A stretch of DNA of 64,000 bases, from contig CAJPGC010000014.1 in assembly GCA_905339405.1 (NCBI GenBank), forward strand, positions 1-64,000, read 5' to 3'. Position numbers and translations under genes: made by a program. Numbering within the stretch: the first letter of the stretch is position 1; every line of letters starts with the position of its first letter. Positions 26,062-34,962 of the stretch are shown piece by piece. The DNA is from an uncultured bacterium (GTDB lineage Bacteria; Desulfobacterota; GWC2-55-46). Under the pieces are notes generated by a model, which ran no database searches, was not told the DNA's origin, and saw nothing but the letters and a program-made list of their open reading frames with translations.

Positions 26062-27075
26062 GTGGGAACAAAAGCTGTTGCGCTGCTTTCCGGCGGCCTG
26101 GACTCAACGCTTGCCGTAAAACTGATGATAGACCAGGGCATAGAGGTGCACGCCCTCAACTTTACCTCCGGCTTCTGCACGTGCAACCACGGCGGCAAGG
26201 ACGGGGGCGGGTGCAGGAGCGAGTCGAAGAGGGTCGCCGAGGAGTTCGGCATACCCCTTAAGGTCATAATGAAGGGCATGGATTACATAGAGCTCGTCAG
26301 GAACCCGAAGCACGGCTACGGCAAGGGCATGAACCCGTGCGTGGACTGCCGCGTCTTCATGTTCATACAGGCCAAGAAGTACATGCAGGAGATAGGCGCG
26401 TCCTTCATCATAACCGGCGAGGTCCTCGGACAGAGGCCCATGAGCCAGAGGAAGGACGCTTTCCGTGTCATAGAAAGGGAGAGCGGCCTCGAAGGGCTCA
26501 TTCTCCGGCCCCTTAGCGCCAAGCAGCTCGAGCCGACTATACCCGAGAAGGAAGGGCTCGTCGACAGGGAAAGGCTCCTCGACGTGCTCGGAAGGAGCCG
26601 CAGGCAGCAGATCGACCTCGCGGAGGAGCTCGACATCAACAACTACCCATGCCCCTCGGGCGGCTGCCTTCTCACGGACAAGATATTCTCTAAAAAAGTC
26701 AGGGACCTCCTCACGAACAAAAAGGACGTCACGAAAAAAGACCTGGCCCTTTTGAAGTCCGGCCGCCATTTCAGGCACAAGGGCGCGAAAGTCATCCTCG
26801 GCAGGGACGAAGCCGACAACGCCGTCCTTAAAAAGATGCTCCAGGAAGGGGACGTTCTCATTGAGCCCGTGGGCTTCCCCGGGCCGGCCGCGATACTCTC
26901 CGGAGGCGGCGGCCAGGAGTTCAGGGAGTACGCAGGCAGCCTCATAGTGAAGTACGCACTCGAGAAGGCCGGAGCGATGAGGACGCTTCGCGCCGTGTGC
27001 GGGGATGAGTCAATAGATTACGAGGTCGCCGGGCCCGCCACTGACGAGCTCATCGAGGAGACGAGGGTATGCTGA
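26062..27075 (+). CDS. ThiI/MnmA-related PP-loop ATPase with C-terminal NFACT-R-like domain
   Basis: 337 residues, GTG start six bases after AAAGAGGAG. The PP-loop is ALLSGGLDSTLAVKLM. Two cysteine sites follow (FCTCNHGGKDGGGC; MNPCVDCRVFMF) and a third, YPCPSGGCLLT, consistent with a sulfur-handling or metal-binding adenylating enzyme. The C-terminal ~110 residues (LLKSGRHFRHKGAKVILGRDEADNAVLKKM...PGPAAIL) match the NFACT-R (DUF814) RNA-binding type. The likely task is tRNA thiolation or another sulfur-transfer reaction on RNA. The last seven bases overlap larE. Confidence 0.85.
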   Translation: MGTKAVALLSGGLDSTLAVKLMIDQGIEVHALNFTSGFCTCNHGGKDGGGCRSESKRVAEEFGIPLKVIMKGMDYIELVRNPKHGYGKGMNPCVDCRVFMFIQAKKYMQEIGASFIITGEVLGQRPMSQRKDAFRVIERESGLEGLILRPLSAKQLEPTIPEKEGLVDRERLLDVLGRSRRQQIDLAEELDINNYPCPSGGCLLTDKIFSKKVRDLLTNKKDVTKKDLALLKSGRHFRHKGAKVILGRDEADNAVLKKMLQEGDVLIEPVGFPGPAAILSGGGGQEFREYAGSLIVKYALEKAGAMRTLRAVCGDESIDYEVAGPATDELIEETRVC

Positions 27076-27917
27076 CCGCCGCACCCGCATCTGACCCTGA
27101 AGGCAACGCGGGAGCGCTCGCAAAACTCGAGAAGCTCAGGGCGATATTGCGGGAGATGGGCTCGGTCCTCATAGCTTTCTCCGGCGGGGCAGACTCGACC
27201 TTTCTGTTGAAGGCCGCCGTGGACACTCTCGGCGGGAGGGCGGCTGCCTTGACGGCGACTTCCCCGACCTACCCTCAGAGGGAGCTCGAAGAGGCAAAGA
27301 GGCTCGCCTCCCTTTTGAAGGCCACGCACATAATAGTCGACTCAAACGAGCTCGAGATACCCAACTTCGCGGAGAACACCGAAAAGAGGTGCTATTACTG
27401 CAAGAGCGAGCTCTTCAGCGTCTCTCTTGCAGAAGCCAGGAACATGGGCTTCGAGCACGTGGCTGACGGCTCGAACGCCGACGACCTCGCCGACTACAGG
27501 CCCGGCAGGACTGCCGCCGCCGAGCTCGGCGTCAGGAGCCCTCTTCAGGAAGCAGGGCTTACGAAAGAGGAGATACGATTCCTCAGCCGCCGGATGGGGC
27601 TTCCGACCTGGGACAAGCCCGCGTTCGCCTGCCTGTCTTCGAGGTTCCCGTACGGCACGAGGATAACCGAGGAGAGGATAGGCAAGGTCGCCCGGGGCGA
27701 GGAGCTCTTGAGGGGCCTGGGCTTCAGGCAGTTCAGGGTGCGCTTTCACGGGGAGACGGTAAGGATAGAGGTCGAGGAGAGCTCCCTGAAGCTCTTTTTG
27801 GACGAAGCAATAAGGAAAAAGACGGTCGATGGGATGAAGGAGATAGGTTTCGTGTACGTGACGCTCGACCTGCAGGGCTACAGGCCCGGCAGCATGAACG
27901 AGGTCCTGAAAGGCTGA
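27069..27917 (+). CDS. larE: ATP-dependent sulfur transferase LarE
   Basis: 282 residues. PP-loop LIAFSGGADSTFLLKAAVD, then RCYYCKSELF, HVADGSNADDLADYRPGRTAAAELGVRSPL and WDKPAFACLSSRFPYGTRIT. The Cys in ACLSSR corresponds to the sacrificial cysteine of Lactobacillus LarE, which donates sulfur to the nickel-pincer cofactor of lactate racemase. RCYYC adds two further cysteines, as in homologs that may carry a cluster instead of sacrificing a residue. larB, larC and larA are not in the window. The start lies in the end of the ThiI-like gene, implying joint expression. Confidence 0.93.
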   Translation: MLTAAPASDPEGNAGALAKLEKLRAILREMGSVLIAFSGGADSTFLLKAAVDTLGGRAAALTATSPTYPQRELEEAKRLASLLKATHIIVDSNELEIPNFAENTEKRCYYCKSELFSVSLAEARNMGFEHVADGSNADDLADYRPGRTAAAELGVRSPLQEAGLTKEEIRFLSRRMGLPTWDKPAFACLSSRFPYGTRITEERIGKVARGEELLRGLGFRQFRVRFHGETVRIEVEESSLKLFLDEAIRKKTVDGMKEIGFVYVTLDLQGYRPGSMNEVLKG

Positions 27918-27942
27918 ACGAGATAAGCTGTTACTAATAGGG

Positions 27943-27967
27943 CGGGCCTTTGGGCCCGTTTTTTTAT
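27943..27967 (+). terminator. Rho-independent terminator after larE
   Basis: CGGGCC-tttg-GGCCCG stem followed by seven T residues. The 3' end abuts the stop of the convergent 901-residue gene. Confidence 0.85.
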
Positions 27968-27968
27968 T

Positions 27969-30674
27969 TCAGACCGTCTCTTCGACGCGTGATTCTTCGA
28001 GCCATTTGTGGAAGTGGTGCTTGACTATGGATTTGAAAAACTCGCCTTCGGTGTTGACGAGCTCGAATATTATCATGGGCGTGCTGGCCTCGAAGCCCTT
28101 GAAGATGACCTCTCCGCTCCTGTAGAAGAGCTCTATCTTGTCGGCCCCTCTTACGGTCTCGTGGCTGAACCAGAACTCGAGTGTCTCCGAAGGGAAGAAG
28201 AACTGCTCCCTGAGCTCTTGGTTGAGTTCGCTCGTCTCGGCCTTCTTGTTGAAGAACCACTTGGAGCCCCTGTTCTCCCTCATGTAAGCTTCGAGCGCGC
28301 CCAGGTTCAGCGCCTCGCCCTTGTTGTAGATGTCCTTTGTCGAGGATATGACCCGGAGCGACGAGAATGGCTCTCCCGAGATTATCCTGTTGAGGTCGCC
28401 GTAGAACTCGTTAGCCATGACCTGGCTCATGGCCTTGGCGCTGGAGTCCTTGCGGCTGGACATGAGCTTCTCGAATGCCGAATCGAGCTCGGGCGGCAGC
28501 TTCACCGATATGACCCTGTCGATGTAGATGTCGAACGGGTACCTTATCTGCTTGTCGCCCCTCCTGGCCCTCTCCGCCTCCAGCGTCATCTCCAGCTTGG
28601 CCCGCACCAGCGGGTTCCTGAAGGTGCCCCTTGCCGCCTCGTTTATCTTCTCCCCGATCGACACGCTCGCAGGCCCGGAAAAGTCCGCCCTTGATTCGAC
28701 CAGGACCGTCTCGGCCTTCGCGCCGTAGGATATGTAAAGGCCCGCTTCGAGTTCGCCCTTTATGGCCGTCTCTATCTCCTCGCGGTAGGTGTTCTCCAGC
28801 CTGTGCTCCTCCTCGCCTATGGCGACGAGCCTCGTCTCCACGCCCGGTTCGTTGCTGGAAAGCGCGGCGTTGAGCTCGGCCCTCTTGAGGCGCAAAGACT
28901 CTTTCCTTGCCTTGAACCTGTTATGGACCTCTTCGAGTATCTCCTGGTCCTGCCTCGGCGGGAGCCTCTTGGTGAGCTCGTCCCTGTACCGTCTTATTAT
29001 CTGTTGTATGTCCTTGGCCAGGGCCACGAGATATGTGACGCCTCCGGAGAAGATAGCGGCGTCTCCGGGCAGGTTCGTGAGCCTTATGCCTTTTTCGTCC
29101 GCGCCCATGCCGGTACCCATGCCGTACTTGCTTGCGGCGTTGAGGATGGGCTTGTAGAAGTACTCCCTCATGAAGTCGGCCATGGCTATTTCCTTGACCT
29201 TGAGGGTCTTCCTCGTGAAATCTTTCATGTCGACGAAGAGCTGGCCCTCCTCCTCGAGCGCGAGGGTCTTGAGGACCGCCCTGTCGTCCGAGGAGAAGCG
29301 GTAGAGCCTGCCCCTGTTGTACTCCTCGACGAGCATATTGGGCTTGAACTCCTCGCGCCTGTCGACAAGGTAGCCGCGCATGAGCCCGGAGTAGGTCTCC
29401 GCGTGCTCGTCGAGGCGCAAGGCGTAATACCCCTCTATGACCGGCGCGGTCTCCTCGGCCTTTTTCGGGCCCTTGAGGAAGCTCGAGAACATCGATTTTT
29501 TGAACCCTGAGAGGAACTTGAGGAACGACTCTATCGTTTCCGCCCTGCGCTGGTCGCGGGCGAATCTTGCCTTCACTTCTTCGAGCCCTTCCGAGAGGCC
29601 GCTTATTGCCCGCTGGTCGGAGAGGAAGTTTTTTATCAGCCTGTCTTCGTTATGGAGCTCGAAGAGCATCGATTGTATTTCGGTACCCGGCTGCTCGAAC
29701 TCCGAGAAGTACTCGAGAGAGGCTTCCCTGAACCTGTTTATGTCCGCCTGCGCCTGCACGGCTTCGAGGGCCGCGCTGTTTTTGATTATTTTCAAGGACG
29801 AGAGCCTGATGAAATCTTCGGAGCCGTCGAATTCGTCAAGGGGCGGGGCAACGGCGGAGAGCGCTTCCAGCGTGTCGCTGTTCACGCCGTAGGGGGTGAG
29901 CGTCCCGGCAGAAAGGTTCGACGCGATGGAGATGAACGACCTGGGCGTCACCGCTGAAAGAAGCAGGAGCTCGGCCGTCTGGCTGTAGTAGGTCGCTCCT
30001 GAGGAGCGCAGTTTGCCGAATATGTTGAGGATGGCCGTCCTGACGGCATGGAACATGACGAGCCCTATCGCTAGTTCGGCCTTTTCATAGGAGAGCCCTT
30101 TTATCCTGAAGCCCTTTACCTTCTCTTTTTTCTTCCTTATTACCGCGGCGAGGGCCAGCAGGGCCACGTACGAAGTGCGCTCTTCTCCTCCTGCCCGGGC
30201 CTCTTCCTTGAGCATCTTCTCCATGTACTCGGAAAACCACCTGAGGAATTTGCGGCCGTGCCCCTCGGAGCCGAGCCAGTTTGAAAGGACCGCGCTGTCG
30301 ACGTAGGGCGTGCTTGAAAGGACTTCCTGGGCTATCTGCTTTTCAAGGGAGTCTGAGATGAAAAGGTCGGTCCTGAAGGTCTTGTCCTTGAGGGGGCCGG
30401 TGGTGATTATGAGGGGGGCCCCCTCCTTGGCCGATTCCATCTTCGGCTCGTAACGCCTCATCAAAAGCGAGGCGAGGCCCAGGACCGCCTGCTCTATGCA
30501 GGTCTCGTCTTCGCCGCCCATGTGGAAGGGGACCTTGAGCTCTGCGATCGTCTCGCCGTGTTTAAACCGGAGCTCCTTCGGGTCAAGCGTCCAGGGCCTC
30601 CCGGCCCTAATGTCATATTTTTTCTTGAGGAGGGCGTTGAAAAGCTCAAGCCTCTCCCTGCAATATGATGCCAT
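27969..30674 (-). CDS. Large uncharacterised protein with class III nucleotidyl-cyclase-like segment
   Basis: 901 residues, no signal peptide or clear membrane span. I do not recognise the full-length family. Residues ~477-545 read EGQLFVDMKDFTRKTLKVKEIAMADFMREYFYKPIL...GIRLTNLPGDAAIFSGG, which follows the class III adenylyl/guanylyl cyclase pattern: an Asp in F-x-D-x2-x-FT (about residue 481), an EYF helix, and a second Asp in a GDAxxxF turn 56 residues later. The flanks are helical, with coiled coil at ~560-640 (EILEEVHNRFKARKESLRLKRAELNAAL). The C-terminal ~130 residues hold aromatic-rich strands (LREQFFFPSETLEFWFSHETV). Whether it still makes cyclic nucleotides cannot be told. Single gene between larE and the glycosylation locus; the 277-nt gap after its start shows no other gene. 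Confidence 0.8.
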   Translation of the reverse strand: MASYCRERLELFNALLKKKYDIRAGRPWTLDPKELRFKHGETIAELKVPFHMGGEDETCIEQAVLGLASLLMRRYEPKMESAKEGAPLIITTGPLKDKTFRTDLFISDSLEKQIAQEVLSSTPYVDSAVLSNWLGSEGHGRKFLRWFSEYMEKMLKEEARAGGEERTSYVALLALAAVIRKKKEKVKGFRIKGLSYEKAELAIGLVMFHAVRTAILNIFGKLRSSGATYYSQTAELLLLSAVTPRSFISIASNLSAGTLTPYGVNSDTLEALSAVAPPLDEFDGSEDFIRLSSLKIIKNSAALEAVQAQADINRFREASLEYFSEFEQPGTEIQSMLFELHNEDRLIKNFLSDQRAISGLSEGLEEVKARFARDQRRAETIESFLKFLSGFKKSMFSSFLKGPKKAEETAPVIEGYYALRLDEHAETYSGLMRGYLVDRREEFKPNMLVEEYNRGRLYRFSSDDRAVLKTLALEEEGQLFVDMKDFTRKTLKVKEIAMADFMREYFYKPILNAASKYGMGTGMGADEKGIRLTNLPGDAAIFSGGVTYLVALAKDIQQIIRRYRDELTKRLPPRQDQEILEEVHNRFKARKESLRLKRAELNAALSSNEPGVETRLVAIGEEEHRLENTYREEIETAIKGELEAGLYISYGAKAETVLVESRADFSGPASVSIGEKINEAARGTFRNPLVRAKLEMTLEAERARRGDKQIRYPFDIYIDRVISVKLPPELDSAFEKLMSSRKDSSAKAMSQVMANEFYGDLNRIISGEPFSSLRVISSTKDIYNKGEALNLGALEAYMRENRGSKWFFNKKAETSELNQELREQFFFPSETLEFWFSHETVRGADKIELFYRSGEVIFKGFEASTPMIIFELVNTEGEFFKSIVKHHFHKWLEESRVEETV

Positions 30675-30951
30675 GTAAACCGCCTCTTAAAACACGCAGA
30701 TAGCCAGTATAAAAACAAGCTTACCAGTAAACAGGAACCTAAATCAAGGCCCCAGGTCACAAATCTTGCCCTTGTGCACCGGCTGTGAAATGGGTTAAAA
30801 TAACTCAATTTTTACGCAGGTTTGAAGTTCCCGGCAGCAGGCGTCCGGCAGCTCTCGAAACCTGGGATTGAAGGTCTTCTCCCCGGCCTCTTTACCCGCT
30901 TGAGGGCCGCGGGAATACTCAGGACACGGGTTTTTCAATGGAACTCCACAG

Positions 30952-32795
30952 ATGACGGCCCCTCGGCGGCCCCTTTCCGTTAACTGGCTCGCGCCGGCGG
31001 CTGTCTTTGCGCCGCTGGCGGCAGCCGTTTATTCAAATACTTTCACGGCCTCTTTCCAGTTCGACGACTACCTTTACGTAATCGATTACTGCCGCGCCCA
31101 CGGCCTTGAGAGTTTCTGGCCTCCGCACGGAACGAGATACCTGACCTATCTTACATTTGCGCTGAACTATGCCTCCGGCGGGCTCGACCCGGCCGTCTAC
31201 CACGTCACGAACCTTCTCATACATATCGTAAACGGCGTGCTGGTTTACGCCGTCGCGTTCTCCCTTGCCAGCTCTCCGAGGCTTGCCGGAAAGGGCCTCC
31301 CTGCCGTTCACGTCGCCTTCCTGGCGAGCCTCTTATTCATAGCCCACCCGGTGCAGACGGAGGCGGTGACGTACATTACTCAGAGGTTCGCTTCCCTGGC
31401 AACTCTTTTCTATTTGCTCGCTCTGGCGGCGTATATGAAGTACAGGGGGTCCTTCTCTTTCAAGGCGAAGGCGGCCTTTTACTCAGCTGCGCTATTTTCG
31501 GCCTACGCCGCCCAGGTCACAAAAGAGATAACACTCTCCCGTTTGTCATGCTCTGCGTCGAGTTCGCTTTCTTCAAGGGCGCTTTCGTGCCGAGGCTTTT
31601 GCGGCTCGCGCCGTTCCTCCTGGCCATGGCCGTCATCCCGTGGATGCTGTTCGGCCCGGGGGCTGGCATGACGGTTGGCGGCGAGGTCATGGCCCTGCAG
31701 CTCAAAGACATGGCTGGCATATCGACGCACGATTACCTCGTCACGCAGTTCAGGGTGATGGCGACCTACTTGAGGCTCCTTGTCCTGCCCGTCGGCCAGA
31801 ACATCGATTACGACTACCCGATGTTCAGCTCCCTCTTCATCCCCGAGGTACTGGCCTCCTTTGCCCTTGTTTCGGCCCTGTTTTTTGGGGCAATATGGCT
31901 GTTCGTCCGTTTCCTCAGGGGCGGGAGCGGCCACCTTGCTTTAATATCGGCAGGCACGCTCTGGTTTTTCACTACTATTTCGGTCGAATCTTCGATAGTG
32001 CCCATAAAAGACCTCATCTTCGAGCACCGGCTATATCTGCCTTCCGCCGGGGCCGCCATTGCGGCCAGCGCCGGCGTCTTTTTCCTTGCGGACAGGTTCA
32101 CTGGAATGAGCGCGCTGAGGGCCCTTGCGGCCGCGTGTGTCGTTCTGGTGCTCCCGTTGTCGGTTTCCGCGTACATGAGGAACGGCGTCTGGGAAAACGA
32201 GGTCACGCTCTTTGAGGACGCGGTCAGTAAAAGCCCCGCCAAGGAGCGGCCGAGGTACAACCTGGCGTGGGCCTATCACAGGAAGGGAGAGCTTGACAAG
32301 GCGATAGAGCATTATTCCGGGACGCTCAGGCTGGCCCCTGAAAAGGAGAAGGCCCATTACAACCTGGGCCTCATATACCAGGGCAGGGGGGAGACGGAGA
32401 AGGCGGAGCGCCATCTCCTCGAGGCCCTTAGGATAAAGCCGGAGCCTGCCGCTTATTATAACCTGGCGATGCTCTATCATTCGTCGGGCGGCCTGGAGCG
32501 GGCCATAAGCTCGTACAGGGATGCCATCGCAGCGAAGCCAGGGTACGAGGACGCCCACTACAACCTGGGCGCGGCCCTCATGGAAACGGGCGACCTCGAA
32601 GGGGCCGCTCTCCATTTCAGCGCGGTAATAAGGCTCAATGCTGCCAGCGCAGACGCCTTTTATAACCTCGGCAAAGTCTACGCGAAAAAAGGCGACAGGA
32701 AAAAAGCGGCGCTCGCGTTCAGCGAAACCTTGCGGTTGAAGCCCGGCTTCTCCGAGGCCCGCGCCGAGCTCAACAGGACAGGGGCAGGTCAGTGA
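30952..32795 (+). pseudogene. TMTC/PMT-like membrane TPR protein, paralog 1, frameshifted
   Basis: Two ORFs in different frames (30952-31671 and 31548-32795) make one protein. The first gives SNTFTASFQFDDYLYVID, LTFALNYASGG, HVTNLLIHIVNGVLVY, HPVQTEAVTYITQRFASLATLFYLLALAAYMKYR and ...QVTKEITL. The second resumes at PFVMLCVEFAFFKGAF, with LRLLVLPVGQNIDYDYP, DLIFEHRLYLPSAG and six C-terminal TPR units (YNLAWAYHRKGELDKAIEHYS...). The break is at about 31533-31540 in ACACTCTCCCG, and the frames differ by one base deletion (or equivalent, such as loss of two CT units). The DD loop is the catalytic-type acidic pair of GT-C enzymes. Sequencing error cannot be excluded. The stop overlaps paralog 2 (GTGA). 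Confidence 0.8.
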
Positions 32796-34252
32796 AGGCA
32801 AAGGCCGTTGCCATAGCCTTGACGGCGGCGATAGTCCTCGGCGTCTGGTCGTCCGCGTTGAATAACGGCTTTGTCTATGACGACCACAAATACCTTCTCG
32901 GGAACCCATGGATAAAGGACGCGGTCTTCATCTCCGATATCTTCTCGTCTTCCGCTTCAGGGTTTTCCCCGGTGGACGCCACCTCGAACACCTACAGGCC
33001 GATGCTGTACATGCTCTACCTGGCCGAGTACCTGTTCTTCGGGTTGAAGCCTTATTACTTCCACCTCGTAAATATACTTGCGCACGCGCTTAACGCCGCG
33101 CTTGTCTTTTTATTGGCTTCCAAATTGCTTGAAAAGGAGGGGGGCGGGCGAGTCTACCCGGCCCTTTTCGCGGGCCTCGCGTTCGGCCTGCACACGATAA
33201 ACTCCGAGGCAGTGAACTGGGTTTCGGCCTCAACCGAGCTTTTTTTCGCGCTCTTCGTGCTCGCGGCGTTGAACCTTTATCTCAAGCGGTCTTCTGGCCT
33301 TTTAAGCGCGCCTTTTTTCTTTGTTGCGCTCCTTTTCAAGGAGACTGCCGCGGCCCTGCCGGTTATCATATACCTTTACGATTTTTCCAGGGGCAGGGAA
33401 ATATTCGAAAGGTGGAAGGCTTACGCCCTGTTCGCGGCGGCCGGAGGGCTCTATTGGCTGATGAGGTTTAACGCCATCGGCGGGTTCATGCACCATAAGC
33501 AATCAGACCTGTCTTTTCTTGAGGCCGGCCTCAACGTCTTCCCGCTCGTGGCGGCCTACTTCGGAAAGCTCGTCCTGCCGGTGGGCCTGAGCGCGATTTA
33601 CGAGTTCCGTCCGGCCGTCTCGCTGTTCGATGTACGGGTCATGGCGGGGGCGGCCGTGGTCGCAGGCTTTCTTGCGGCCATGTTCCTTGCGCGCAGGAGT
33701 CCTGCGATTTTCACCGGCCTTGCCATGATGGCGGCCCCGCTCCTGCCGGTCCTTTACGTTCCGGCCCTTTCGAGTTCGGCGATGGCCGACAGGTACCTCT
33801 ACCTGCCTTCCGCCGGGCTTGCTATAGTGCTGGCCGCGCTCGTCTCGAGGCTCGAGGGAAAAGCGGCAGCTGTCTCGGCCGTCTTCGCTTCGGCGCTCCT
33901 TGCCGCGTGGGCCGCCGGTTCTCTCGACAGGGGCCACGCGTGGCAAAGCGACAAGGCCCTCTGGGCTGACGCTGTTCAAAAAGCTCCCAACGCGCCTAAC
34001 GCTCAGTACAACTATGCGTGGGCGAGCCACAGGGCCGGGGACCTCGCCGCGGCGGTCGAGCACTACCGCCGGGCAGCGGTACTCAGCCCGAGCGCGGACG
34101 CGCATTACAACCTCGGGGTGATTTTCATGGAACAATCTCTCATTGACGAGGCCGACGCCGAGTTCAGGGCCGCGCTCAGGATAGACCCGGCTTTCAACGA
34201 GGCAAGGGCAATGCTCATGGAGATACAACGCATCAGGGAGGCAGGGGCATGA
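32792..34252 (+). CDS. TMTC/PMT-like membrane protein with TPR tail, paralog 2
   Basis: 486 residues, GTG start overlapping the previous stop. The N-terminal helix leads into SSALNNGFVYDDHKYLLGNPWI, the acidic DD loop; then YRPMLYMLYLAEYLFFGLKPYYFHLVNILAHALNAALVFLLASKLL, HTINSEAVNWVSASTELFFALFVLAALNLYL and ADRYLYLPSAGLAIVLAALV. About ten membrane segments precede two to three TPR units (NAQYNYAWASHRAGDLAAAVEHYRRAAVLSPSADAHYNLGVIFMEQ). The plan equals eukaryotic TMTC O-mannosyltransferases. It probably uses a polyprenyl-phosphate sugar, perhaps made by the adjacent GT2. Confidence 0.87.
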   Translation: MKAKAVAIALTAAIVLGVWSSALNNGFVYDDHKYLLGNPWIKDAVFISDIFSSSASGFSPVDATSNTYRPMLYMLYLAEYLFFGLKPYYFHLVNILAHALNAALVFLLASKLLEKEGGGRVYPALFAGLAFGLHTINSEAVNWVSASTELFFALFVLAALNLYLKRSSGLLSAPFFFVALLFKETAAALPVIIYLYDFSRGREIFERWKAYALFAAAGGLYWLMRFNAIGGFMHHKQSDLSFLEAGLNVFPLVAAYFGKLVLPVGLSAIYEFRPAVSLFDVRVMAGAAVVAGFLAAMFLARRSPAIFTGLAMMAAPLLPVLYVPALSSSAMADRYLYLPSAGLAIVLAALVSRLEGKAAAVSAVFASALLAAWAAGSLDRGHAWQSDKALWADAVQKAPNAPNAQYNYAWASHRAGDLAAAVEHYRRAAVLSPSADAHYNLGVIFMEQSLIDEADAEFRAALRIDPAFNEARAMLMEIQRIREAGA

Positions 34253-34962
34253 CAGGTTTTTCGCTCATAATACCGGTGCACAACGAGGCGCCCATACTCG
34301 AGGCCAACGCGAAAGCGCTCGACAGGTACCTGGCATCGGTCAAAGGGCTCGATTACGAGATAATACTCGCGTGCAACGGCTGCGTGGACTCATCAGTTGA
34401 CATAGCTGCCAGGCTCGAATCCGAAAACCCGGGGATAAGGCGGCTCGTCATAGAGGGCCGGGGCCTCGGCACGGCCATAAAGGCGGCCTCGAAGGCGGCG
34501 AAACACGAGATGCTCATGTTCTACGCCATCGATCTGCCCTTCGGGCTCGAGGTCATAGGCGAGTCCATAAGGGCATCCATGGCAAAGGGCAGGGCGGTCG
34601 TAATCGGCTCGAAGGGGCACAAGGACTCGAAGGTGGAAAGGGCGCTCGCCAGGACGCTCTTTTCAGGCGCAATCTCCTTTCTCAACAACCTGCTCTTCGG
34701 ACTCGGGGTAAAGGACACCCAGGGCTCAATACTTTTCTTCAAAGAGCCGATAACCAGGTACGGGAAGTACATGGACAACCCCGGGGCTTTTTTCCAGGCG
34801 CAGATATTGATATACAGCAGGAAATGCGGCTTTGAGCTCGTCGAGATACCCGTGAAGCTCAAAGAGGAGATGAGAAAGACAAGGTTCAGCCTCGCGGGGG
34901 ACGGCTGGCGTTACATGAAGGCTCTTTTCAGGGAGCGGATGAAGCTTCTGGGTGTCAAATGA
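34249..34962 (+). CDS. Family 2 glycosyltransferase, DPM1/polyprenyl-phosphate-sugar synthase-like
   Basis: 237 residues. GT-A fold: FSLIIPVHNEAPILEANAKALDRYL, DYEIILACNGCVDSSVDIAARL, GRGLGTAIKAASKAAKHEMLMFYAIDLPFGLEVI, and GLGVKDTQGSILFFKEPITRYG. The usual DADxQ site reads FYAIDLPF, so a metal-binding Asp is present but in a changed context. No membrane anchor. Such enzymes move a nucleotide sugar to undecaprenyl or dolichyl phosphate, giving donors for GT-C transferases, which fits its position between paralogs 2 and 3. ATGA overlaps on both sides (34249-34252 and 34959-34962). Confidence 0.85.
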   Translation: MTGFSLIIPVHNEAPILEANAKALDRYLASVKGLDYEIILACNGCVDSSVDIAARLESENPGIRRLVIEGRGLGTAIKAASKAAKHEMLMFYAIDLPFGLEVIGESIRASMAKGRAVVIGSKGHKDSKVERALARTLFSGAISFLNNLLFGLGVKDTQGSILFFKEPITRYGKYMDNPGAFFQAQILIYSRKCGFELVEIPVKLKEEMRKTRFSLAGDGWRYMKALFRERMKLLGVK

